From the NCBI RefSeq assembly GCF_006546625.1, contig NZ_VIAR01000006.1, positions 1 to 64,000 on the forward strand: DNA of 64,000 nucleotides. Reading direction: 5' to 3'. Source of the stretch: Haloflavibacter putidus (lineage in GTDB: Bacteria > Bacteroidota > Bacteroidia > Flavobacteriales > Flavobacteriaceae). The number at the start of each line of letters is the position of its first letter. Position 1 is the first letter of the stretch. Below the pieces are notes generated by a model. That model searched no databases. It had not been told where the DNA came from and saw only the letters and a list, made by a program, of their open reading frames with translations. The translations under genes and the position numbers were made by a program. Shown here in pieces: positions 56,997-64,000 of the stretch.

Positions 56997-57680
56997 ATGG
57001 CAGAAAGCATTTTAGAACTACACAACGCCGCTATTTATCAGCGAGAAAACCTTATTTTATCAGAAGTTGATGTAGAGATAAAAAAAGGCGAATTTGTTTA
57101 CCTTATCGGGAAAACCGGTACCGGAAAAAGTAGTTTTATGAAAACTCTCTATGGCGATATTCCTTTAAAAGAAGGCGAAGGCAGTATTGTAGGTTTCGAT
57201 TTACGAAAGTTAAAAGAAAAGCAAATTCCGTTTTTACGTAGGAAATTAGGCGTGGTTTTTCAGGATTTTAAATTGCTAAACGACCGTACGGTAAAAGCAA
57301 ACCTCGAATTTGTTTTGCGTGCAACCGGTTGGAAAGACAAAAAATCTATGGAAAATAAAATAGACGAAGTCTTAAATAAAGTGGGTATGAAAACCAAAAG
57401 TTTTAAATATCCGTACCAGCTTTCTGGCGGCGAGCAGCAGCGTATTGCCATTGCGCGCGCTTTGTTAAACGACCCGGAATTGATTTTGGCAGACGAGCCT
57501 ACTGGAAATTTAGATCCGCAAACTTCTGTAGAAGTGATGGAAGTTCTACGCGAGATTAACAACAACGGTCGCACCATTTTAATGGCAACCCACGATTATG
57601 CACTCTTGCTTAAATATCCTTCTAAAACTTTAAAGTGCGACGGACAAAAAGTTTTTGAGGTAGTTCAAAAAAGCGCTTAA
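56997..57680 (+). CDS. ftsE: FtsE-like ABC transporter ATPase
   Basis: A 227-residue ATPase with Walker A GKTGTGKSSF (about 37-46), Q-loop VFQDFKLL, signature LSGGEQQRIAIARALL, Walker B LILADEPTGNLD and switch ATHD. By sequence type it is FtsE, which with FtsX controls cell-wall hydrolases at the divisome. No ftsX lies next to it; the glycosyltransferase follows 12 bp later, so it may share their transcript. Confidence 0.9.
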   Translation: MAESILELHNAAIYQRENLILSEVDVEIKKGEFVYLIGKTGTGKSSFMKTLYGDIPLKEGEGSIVGFDLRKLKEKQIPFLRRKLGVVFQDFKLLNDRTVKANLEFVLRATGWKDKKSMENKIDEVLNKVGMKTKSFKYPYQLSGGEQQRIAIARALLNDPELILADEPTGNLDPQTSVEVMEVLREINNNGRTILMATHDYALLLKYPSKTLKCDGQKVFEVVQKSA

Positions 57681-57692
57681 TTTTTATACCAG

Positions 57693-58598
57693 ATGCTTTC
57701 TATTTTAATTCCCGTTTACAATGATAATGTCAGGCATTTGGTTACCGAAATACATGTGCAAGTAAAAAAAGCAAGCATAATTTTTGAAATTATAGCAGCA
57801 GACGATTGTTCTACCCAAACCGAAATTTCTTCCGAAAACAAAAAAATAATTTCGCAACTCTCTAATTGTCTTTACCTCCAAAACGAAACAAATTTAGGAA
57901 GAACGGCTACCCGCAATATTCTGGCAAAAAATGCACGCCATAATTACCTCTTATTTTTAGACGCCGATGTGATGCCGGCGAAGACTAACTTTATTGAAAA
58001 GCTAATTGCTTCCGTAAAGAAATATAAATACGAAATAATCTATGGCGGGATAGCAAAAAACACAAAAATTCCTACAAAAGATAAACGCTTACGCTGGAAA
58101 TTTGCCAACCAAAGAGAAAGCAAAGCTTTAGCTTTACGGAAAAAAGAGCCTTACCTTTCTTTAATTTCACAATGTATTTGTATTCAAAAAGACGTTTTTT
58201 TAGTAGCCAACACTTTTTTAGAAAACCGTTACGGCTTAGATATTCTATTTTCGTATCGGCTTAAAAAAATGAAAGTTGCTGTTTTGCATATCGAAAACCC
58301 GATAGTTAATCACGGTTTGGAAGACAACAAAAGTTTTATAAACAAATCAAAACGCGCTATAGATTCTCTACTTTATTTTGAAGAGAAAGGCTGGTTACCA
58401 AAAGATTATTCTTCGTTACAAAAGGCTTATTTACATTTAGAAAAGAAGCACGCTACCGCATTATTTAGGTTTATTATTGGTAAATTTAATCCTTTAATCA
58501 AAAAGAACTTATGCTCAAAAAATCCTTCGCTTTTTTTATTTGATTTGTATCGTTTAAACTATTTTATCTGTCAAAAAAAGAACTCTACCAATGCCTAA
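57693..58598 (+). CDS. Family 2 glycosyltransferase
   Basis: A 301-residue GT-A glycosyltransferase: MLSILIPVYNDNV opening, ADDCSTQTE, NLGRTATRNILAK (sugar-nucleotide contacts) and the DxD-like LFLDADVMP (about residues 89-97). No membrane segment. It overlaps the next glycosyltransferase gene by 8 bp. Substrate sugar unknown. Confidence 0.9.
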   Translation: MLSILIPVYNDNVRHLVTEIHVQVKKASIIFEIIAADDCSTQTEISSENKKIISQLSNCLYLQNETNLGRTATRNILAKNARHNYLLFLDADVMPAKTNFIEKLIASVKKYKYEIIYGGIAKNTKIPTKDKRLRWKFANQRESKALALRKKEPYLSLISQCICIQKDVFLVANTFLENRYGLDILFSYRLKKMKVAVLHIENPIVNHGLEDNKSFINKSKRAIDSLLYFEEKGWLPKDYSSLQKAYLHLEKKHATALFRFIIGKFNPLIKKNLCSKNPSLFLFDLYRLNYFICQKKNSTNA

Positions 58599-59532
58599 GT
58601 TTTCTGTAATTATTCCTTTGTACAACAAAGAAAACTACATCGGAGCTACCGTAGCGTCTGTCTTGGCGCAAAATTTTACCAATTTTGAACTTTTGGTGGT
58701 AAACGATTGTTCTACTGATAATAGCGTTAAAATACTCGAACAATTTGACGATAACCGAATTAAATTGCTGCATCATCAAAAAAATCAGGGTCTTTCTGCT
58801 TCGCGAAATACGGGAATAAAACAAGCTGTTGGCGAAATAGTCACATTTTTAGATGCAGACGATCTTTGGAAAACCAATTTCCTTTCAGCCATTGACAGCC
58901 TGTCTAGAAAATTTCCAAATTGTGCTATTTTAGGAACAGATTATGAAGAACAACTTGGCGACAAAACCACGTTTCCGCAGAAAAATTTAGAAGGCATTTA
59001 TCAAGAAAATAAAATGCTGGAAATTCCCGATTTCTTTAAAGCCAGCCTTTTTAATCCGATTTATTGTTATAGCTGCGTGGCTTTTAATAAAGAAGTTTTT
59101 CAAAAAATTGGTTTATTTGATACAGCAATAGATTTTGGCGAGGACGTAGATTTTAATATCAAGGCAAACACGCAGTTTTCTTTGGCGTACTATTGCAAAT
59201 CTTGCGCGATATACAATATTGGCGTACCGCAGCAAATGACCAACAGCGGCATAAAAAACAAGCGTTTAATAGATTTTAAAAAATTTGATGCCTTGGCGGA
59301 AAACAATCTTTCTTTAAAAAAATACATCAATTCTAAGCGCTATTATTACGCGTCCCAATATAAAAATCAGCGCGATAAAGCTTTATTTGAAAAGTTTATG
59401 CGCGAAATAGATTTTTCGCAGCTTTCGTTACAGCAAACAATGCTTTTAAAAAGTCCGTTTTGGCTATACCGATTTTTTAAACGCACGAAAATGATTTTAT
59501 TGAAAAAAGGAATTAAAGTTACGCCGTATTGA
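58591..59532 (+). CDS. Family 2 glycosyltransferase
   Basis: A 313-residue glycosyltransferase with PKFSVIIPLYNKENYIGATV, VVNDCSTDNS, NQGLSASRNTGI and the DxD motif FLDADDLW (about residue 88). It overlaps the preceding GT by 8 bp and ends just before the 8-bp repeat array. Probably adds a residue in a surface polysaccharide. Confidence 0.93.
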   Translation: MPKFSVIIPLYNKENYIGATVASVLAQNFTNFELLVVNDCSTDNSVKILEQFDDNRIKLLHHQKNQGLSASRNTGIKQAVGEIVTFLDADDLWKTNFLSAIDSLSRKFPNCAILGTDYEEQLGDKTTFPQKNLEGIYQENKMLEIPDFFKASLFNPIYCYSCVAFNKEVFQKIGLFDTAIDFGEDVDFNIKANTQFSLAYYCKSCAIYNIGVPQQMTNSGIKNKRLIDFKKFDALAENNLSLKKYINSKRYYYASQYKNQRDKALFEKFMREIDFSQLSLQQTMLLKSPFWLYRFFKRTKMILLKKGIKVTPY

Positions 59533-59550
59533 GTGAAATTAGTGGTGAGT

Positions 59551-59630
59551 GGTGAGTTGGTGAGTTGGTGAGTTGGTGAGTTGGTGAGTTGGTGAGTTGG
59601 TGAGTTGGTGAGTTGGTGAGTTGGTGAGTT
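59551..59630 (+). repeat. Ten exact tandem copies of GGTGAGTT
   Basis: 80 bp made of ten uninterrupted 8-bp units, preceded by a degenerate copy from 59542. It starts 18 bp after the GT gene stop, in the gap between converging glycan genes. A period of eight is typical of slippage-driven repeats. Confidence 0.97.
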
Positions 59631-59644
59631 AAAATAATAATTCT

Positions 59645-60593
59645 AAAGCTTTCTCCAAACCCTCCTGCGAGGTTTTTTTTCGACCTTGTAGGTCTTATTC
59701 GAAAAGACAAACGGAGATGAGATTTACCGAAGCGCAGGCTGAAACATACCTAAAAGGTTTGAATTCGCACACCGGAGATAAAACTTGCAGGAGAATTCGG
59801 CTTTGAAACTTTCTCCAAACTCATCTGCAAGGTCTTTTTCGACCTTGTAGGTATTATTCAAATAAAACAAACGGAGATAAATCTTGCTAAAGTGCACGCG
59901 GAGACATACCTACAAGGTTTAAATTTGCACACCGGAGATAAACCTTGCAGGAGAATTCGGCTTTGAAACTTTCTCCAAACTCATCTGCAAGGTCTTTTTC
60001 GACCTTGTAGGTATTATTCAAATAAAACAAACGGAGATAAATCTTGCTAAAGTGCACGCGGAGACACACCTACAAGGTTTGAATTTGCACACCGGAGATA
60101 AACCTTGCAGGAGAACTCGGCTTTGAAACTTTCTCCAAACCCTCCTGCAAGGTCTTTTTCTGACCTTGTAGGTGTTTTTCGGAAAAGACAAACGAAAATA
60201 ATTTTATGGTGTAGGTCGGAAAATATACCTACAAGGTTTTGGAAACCTTGCAGGATAAATCTGAGATCTTTGCAATAAACAAAAAAACTTTCCGATATTA
60301 TCCTACAAGGTTTGAATTTGCACACCGGAGATAAACCTTGCAGGAGAATTCGGCTTTGAAACTTTCTCCAAACCCTCCTGCGAGGTCTATTTTCGACCTT
60401 GTAGGTATTATTCGAAAAGACAAACGGAGATAAGACTTACCGAAGTGCAGGCTGAAACATACCTACAAGGTTTTTGGAAACCTTGCAGGATAAATCTGAG
60501 ATCTTTGCAACAAACAAAAAACTTTTGATGCTAGCCTACAAGATTTGAATTCGCGCACCGGAGATAAACCTTGCAGGAGAGAACGGAGTTTTT
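59645..60593. repeat. Five-unit intergenic repeat array of 160 to 235 bp units
   Basis: Units begin near 59645, 59805, 59965, 60125 and 60358, so three consecutive periods are exactly 160 bp; the second and third units differ at about three positions. Each contains GGTCTTTTTCGACC-type hairpins (about CCTGCAAGG..CCTTGTAGG) and a second inverted pair CCTACAAGG..CCTTGCAGG. The last two units carry an extra segment of about 73 bp. No ORF with real coding character. It fills the space between converging glycan genes, so the hairpins may also terminate both. Confidence 0.9.
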
Positions 60594-61688
60594 TTAGCCC
60601 TCGCTAGTATTTTCTAAAAACGCTTTCCAATCTTTTGTAATTTTTTCCATGCTAAACTTATCCACGCTTTTCTGCGCATTAGCAACACAGGTGGCGTATA
60701 GATTTTCATCGCGGAGCATTTTTTCCATACCACGTTTTAACTCCGCAAAATTTTGATCTTTAATTAGCAAACCGTTTTTTTTGTGTTGTACAATTTCACT
60801 TGGCCCCGAAGGACAATCAAAAGAAACCACCGGTGTGCCACAGGCTAAAGCCTCTATTAATACCATTGGCAAACCTTCGTTTTTACTGGAAAGCACCAAG
60901 AATTCGGCATTTTTGTAATAAGGAAAAGGATTTTCTGCGAAAGGTAATAATTTAACCAAATCTGAGGCATTGGTTTTTTCAATGTGGTTTTTTAAAGCAT
61001 CATTTCCCAGGTCATCGCCTAAAATGAGAAGTTTTACACTATTTTTTAAAAGAGTGGAGTCTAAATAAATATCAATCAATTTTTTAAATTGTTTAATTGG
61101 ATGGTGACGCCCTACGGCTATAATATATCTGCCATAGTTTTTAGGAAGATTTTCTTTTGCTTTTTCAGTAATAAAATTAACGCGAATTGGATTTGGAATA
61201 GTGGTTACATTGGTAAATTCAAATTTATCTTCTATATTTTCCTTAATGGCATTTGCCACACAATTGATTCCATAATAGTTTTTATATAATTTTTTTGAGA
61301 TATAAAAAGGTGTTGGAAAGTAATAAGTTAAGAAATAACTTCTAACCATATTAACGATTTTGGTTTTAAACACCAACCAATTCAGCAAAACCTCTCGCAA
61401 AGCAAAATTCTTCATTCTAAAATCTAAAATCAAATCAAACTGATGATTTTTCAGTTGTTTTTTGAGTTGAAAATATCTCCTGTATTTGCTAAAAAAACTG
61501 TGGGACCCCTTTTTGTATTTCCCCAAATTGATGAGTTCACCTTCATACTCATAACCAATATCATCTAACAAGGTGATGATAAATAGCTGATGCCCCAAGC
61601 CCGATAATATTTTAGATAAGATACCCGCGGAACGTTCTGCGCCACCACCGTTAAGTTGTTCAATTAAAATACAGATTTTTTTCGCCAT
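60594..61688 (-). CDS. Family 4 glycosyltransferase
   Basis: A 364-residue GT-B glycosyltransferase beginning MAKKICILIEQLNGGGAERS with the glycine-rich acceptor loop. The donor-site motif SKNEGLPMVLIEALACGTPVV contains the E(x)7E pair. Start ATG at 61688; a TTG at 61703 would overlap the ketoisomerase gene. It probably transfers a hexose or similar sugar in lipid-linked glycan assembly, transcribed with that gene. Confidence 0.92.
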   Translation of the reverse strand: MAKKICILIEQLNGGGAERSAGILSKILSGLGHQLFIITLLDDIGYEYEGELINLGKYKKGSHSFFSKYRRYFQLKKQLKNHQFDLILDFRMKNFALREVLLNWLVFKTKIVNMVRSYFLTYYFPTPFYISKKLYKNYYGINCVANAIKENIEDKFEFTNVTTIPNPIRVNFITEKAKENLPKNYGRYIIAVGRHHPIKQFKKLIDIYLDSTLLKNSVKLLILGDDLGNDALKNHIEKTNASDLVKLLPFAENPFPYYKNAEFLVLSSKNEGLPMVLIEALACGTPVVSFDCPSGPSEIVQHKKNGLLIKDQNFAELKRGMEKMLRDENLYATCVANAQKSVDKFSMEKITKDWKAFLENTSEG

Positions 61689-61699
61689 AAGTAGTTTTA

Positions 61700-62119
61700 T
61701 CAACTAGATGTTTTAAAAACCCTAAAGTCTTTATAATCACGGATATAATCTTCTTCATCATACTCCGCTGAGACTAATGCCAAACACACGGAACCGGAGG
61801 AAAAATTTTCAATTTCCCGCCATATACCGTTTGGAATAATTAAACCTTTGTTAGGTTTGTTCAACTGAATTCTTTTTGTGTTTTTACCATCGTCTAAAAT
61901 CACCTCAAAACTTCCGCTTAATGCAATTAAACACTGGTTTAGCTCAATATGGGCATGTCCTCCGCGAGTAGAATCGCTGGGCACATCATATAAATAATAC
62001 ACTCGTTTAATAGGATAAGGTAAAATATCTTTTTCTATGACAGATAGATTTCCTTTTCCGTCTGGATCGGATATTTTTGGTAAATTGATTAAAAAACTAT
62101 CCTTAATCGTATTTTTCAT
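61700..62119 (-). CDS. Sugar 3,4-ketoisomerase (FdtA/QdtA-like cupin)
   Basis: A 139-residue cupin isomerising dTDP-4-keto-6-deoxyglucose to the 3-keto form, the entry to dTDP-3-amino-3,6-dideoxyhexoses. Visible signatures are GNLSVIEKDILPYPIKRVYY, DSTRGGHAHIELNQCLIALSG (catalytic His pair) and IIPNGIWREI. The dTDP-glucose enzymes and aminotransferase are not in the window, so they must be coded elsewhere. Operon with the downstream GT4 gene. Confidence 0.9.
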   Translation of the reverse strand: MKNTIKDSFLINLPKISDPDGKGNLSVIEKDILPYPIKRVYYLYDVPSDSTRGGHAHIELNQCLIALSGSFEVILDDGKNTKRIQLNKPNKGLIIPNGIWREIENFSSGSVCLALVSAEYDEEDYIRDYKDFRVFKTSS

Positions 62120-62175
62120 TGGTAAATAAGAATTATTTTATTACTGAGAAGTTTTAATTAGGCTATCTATTATTC

Positions 62176-62183
62176 TATTTTTG
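62176..62183 (+). promoter_or_regulatory. -7 element upstream of the 62249 glycosyltransferase
   Basis: TATTTTTG, TAnnTTTG consensus, about 66 bp before the ATG at 62249. No TTG at the expected distance. Confidence 0.4.
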
Positions 62184-62248
62184 AATTAACAGTCTTACTA
62201 TTTTTTTACTTGGTAAAATAATTGCGCAAAGAACAAAGATATAACTTT

Positions 62249-63388
62249 ATGAAGATATTATTAATAGGCGAATTCAGCAGATTGCATAATTCTTTAAAGA
62301 AAGGCCTACAAGAGTTGGGGCACGAAGTTTTGTTGATTGGAGATGGTGATAGCTTTAAAAATTACCCAATAGATATTTCTTTGGCCGCCAATTTTATAAA
62401 CCGTTACTTCATTTTTAAAAAATTTAAAAATGCTTTATTCCGGTTTACCTCTATCAATCTAGAACTTTACGAGACTTATTTTCGGTTTTTAAAAATTAAA
62501 AAACAGTTAAAAGGCTATGACGTTGTTCAATTTATTCATGCGGATGCTTTAAAAATGCCTTTGAAACTTCAATTAAAACAAATTGAATTTCTTCAGCAAC
62601 ATAACAATAAATTATTTTTGCTTGTTTGTGGTAACGACTATCGCACAGTGAAATTTCTTCAACAAAAAACTTTAAAATATAGCGTGCTCAGTCCGTACTT
62701 CTTAAATAATGCAACCAAAAAAGACTATCGTTATCTCTTACCCTATGCCGAACAAAAATACGAAAATTACTATCTAAAAGCCGAAGCTTATATGCAAGGT
62801 CTGATTGCCTCTGATATAGATTATCTACTAGTATTGCAAAACCACAAGAAAAACTTAGGAATGTTACCCAATCCGGTCATAACCGCTGATGTTTTACCCA
62901 TTAAACCTTCAAAAAAAACACAAATCTTTTTGGGTATTAACCGAAGCACAAAAGTTAGAAAAGGCATAAGTTTTTTTGAAAAAGCCTTAGAGGTTATTGA
63001 GAAGAAATATCCAAATGAGGTAGAAATAACAGTTGTAGAAAATATTCCGTACCAAGAATATATAAAACGCTATCAAAATTGCCATATATTTTTAGATATG
63101 GTTTATGCTTACGATCAAGGTTATAATGCTTTGGAAGCAATGGCGCAGGAAAAAGTGGTTTTTACCGGGGCAGAACAGGAATTTTTAGAGCATTACGCTT
63201 TGCAGGAAGATGAAGTTTGCATCAATGCTTTGCCGGATGTGGCTTATTTAGTAAGAAAGCTATCTTGGCTTATTGAAAATCCGGGGAAAATTATAGAGAT
63301 TGGTGAAAATGCTCGTAAATTTGTCAAAAGCAAACACGATTACGTAAAAATTGCTAAAAAATATATAGACACGTGGAGGCAGCCTTAA
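62249..63388 (+). CDS. Glycosyltransferase (GT-B type)
   Basis: A 379-residue protein beginning MKILLIGEFSRLHNSLKKGL, with the typical nucleotide-sugar loop QELGHEVLLIGDGD near residue 22. The donor-site motif is GYNALEAMAQEKVVFTG, with ALEAMA taking the place of the usual E(x)7E. The longer ORF start at 62222 is a TTG and is not preferred. The C-terminal 16 bp overlap the sulfotransferase gene. Confidence 0.85.
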   Translation: MKILLIGEFSRLHNSLKKGLQELGHEVLLIGDGDSFKNYPIDISLAANFINRYFIFKKFKNALFRFTSINLELYETYFRFLKIKKQLKGYDVVQFIHADALKMPLKLQLKQIEFLQQHNNKLFLLVCGNDYRTVKFLQQKTLKYSVLSPYFLNNATKKDYRYLLPYAEQKYENYYLKAEAYMQGLIASDIDYLLVLQNHKKNLGMLPNPVITADVLPIKPSKKTQIFLGINRSTKVRKGISFFEKALEVIEKKYPNEVEITVVENIPYQEYIKRYQNCHIFLDMVYAYDQGYNALEAMAQEKVVFTGAEQEFLEHYALQEDEVCINALPDVAYLVRKLSWLIENPGKIIEIGENARKFVKSKHDYVKIAKKYIDTWRQP

Positions 63389-64000
63389 AACTCTCGTTAA
63401 AAGACGTCAATTTATTTGTTCCAGGAGCAGCAAAATCTGGAACAAGTACTTTGCATAATTTATTGAATTTACACCCGAAGATCAATATGTCTTCCAACAA
63501 AGAACCGCATATTTGGTCGATGGCAAATCGCGAAGAAATGGACGCTGATTGGAGCGTTTCTCGAGATTATTTTCAAAAAGAGAAAGGTATTGAATATTAC
63601 GGCGAATCGAGTACAGGTTATTTCTATTTTAAAAATTTCAAAATCAATCTAAAGAAATATGGTAATCCAAATGCCAAGTTCATCTTCATTTTACGAAACC
63701 CCATCGATCGCACATATTCACATTACACGTATTTAAAAAGTTTAGGTAGTGAGGATGAATCGTTACGAAAGGCAATTCTAGAAAATCACAAACACGAACC
63801 TTCTACCGATGATGTACTACCTGAATTGATTATAAAGAACTATTACCAATACAGTTTATATGGTAAATGGATGGAACGATTTTATGAAGTTTTTGATTCT
63901 AAGAATGTAAAAATAATCTTATTTGAAAACCTAAAAACAAAGCCTTTAGATACTTTAAATGAATGCTTCAATTTTCTCGGATTAACACCCTTAGCCAAGA
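63373..64000 (+). CDS. Sulfotransferase, 3' end beyond the window
   Basis: An ORF of 209 visible codons open at the right edge. GTG at 63373 gives MEAALKLSLKDVNLFVPGAAKSGTST. FVPGAAKSGTSTL is the 5'-phosphosulfate loop that binds PAPS, and IFILRNPIDRTYSHYTYL is the 3'-phosphate-binding strand. PAPS sulfotransferases in glycan loci add sulfate to sugars. Overlap with the upstream glycosyltransferase by 16 bp supports co-translation. No in-frame ATG is available near the start. Confidence 0.85.
   Translation, partial: MEAALKLSLKDVNLFVPGAAKSGTSTLHNLLNLHPKINMSSNKEPHIWSMANREEMDADWSVSRDYFQKEKGIEYYGESSTGYFYFKNFKINLKKYGNPNAKFIFILRNPIDRTYSHYTYLKSLGSEDESLRKAILENHKHEPSTDDVLPELIIKNYYQYSLYGKWMERFYEVFDSKNVKIILFENLKTKPLDTLNECFNFLGLTPLAK

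Noticed and set aside
59519-59710. Minus-strand ORF of repeated HQLTNSPT
   Set aside because: It is the translation of the 8-bp repeat (period 24 bp), not a gene.
59887-60325. Minus-strand ORFs in the 160-bp array
   Set aside because: Their near-identical translations come from the DNA repeats; there is no leader, no family match and composition is unlike neighbours.
59645-60593. CRISPR array
   Set aside because: Units are 160 bp or longer with no short unique spacers and no cas genes nearby.

Overview
The window reads as a stretch of chromosome from a marine-type member of Flavobacteriia (Bacteroidota). The evidence is the low GC content, Bacteroidota promoters of the form TTG-N19-TAnnTTTG, near-absence of Shine-Dalgarno sites except a strong one before rpsU, a PorP/SprF plus OmpA plus gliding-type C-terminal-domain adhesin cluster, and the gene order rpsU-xerC-tRNAs-tuf-tRNA-Trp-secE-nusG-rplKAJL-rpoBC. 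Most of the window is core genome; no prophage, CRISPR array, insertion sequence or recognisable defence island was seen.

Layout. 0.4-2.4 kb: DoxX-like membrane protein, AlkB-type dioxygenase and a DUF2805 protein, convergent with a secreted S1/P1 nuclease. 2.5-7.4 kb: DUF819 transporter, DUF4369 lipoprotein, and a leftward run of mannose-6-phosphate isomerase, Bcp-type peroxiredoxin and PTPS/QueD enzyme next to isopentenyl-diphosphate isomerase. 7.5-15.6 kb: a surface module of a 1610-residue adhesin with 14 repeats, a PorP/SprF outer-membrane protein and an OmpA/PD40/SPOR protein. 15.8-33 kb: prfC, then the leftward transcription and translation block (rpsU, xerC, four tRNAs, tuf, tRNA-Trp, secE, nusG, ribosomal proteins, rpoB, rpoC). 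33-43 kb: acyl-CoA dehydrogenase plus a tail fragment of a second copy, a ComEA-like HhH protein, two paralogous sodium:amino-acid symporters with unusual exported N-terminal domains, and small membrane proteins. 43-57 kb: PLP-dependent cysteine-synthase-like enzyme, LolC/E-type permease, NamZ-like lipoprotein, several lipoproteins and barrels, a degenerate metalloprotease-like lipoprotein, an amidohydrolase, and an outer-membrane barrel paired with a 1009-residue TPR protein. 57-64 kb: FtsE-like ATPase, then a surface-glycan locus of four glycosyltransferases, a sugar 3,4-ketoisomerase and a sulfotransferase cut by the window end, divided by a 1-kb block of repeats.

How parts fit together. 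The adhesin would be exported by a type IX secretion system encoded elsewhere, with PorP/SprF as its partner and the OmpA/SPOR protein anchoring the machinery to peptidoglycan. The glycan locus probably builds a decorated (amino-deoxy and sulfated) surface polysaccharide. The most interesting non-gene signals are the SD-bearing rpsU leader, perfect hairpins on both sides of rpoB, a nearly leaderless prfC promoter, a 10-mer (TTCCGTAAAG) present 17 times, a 19/20 copy of the tRNA-Trp 3' end, and the 8-bp and 160-bp repeat arrays.
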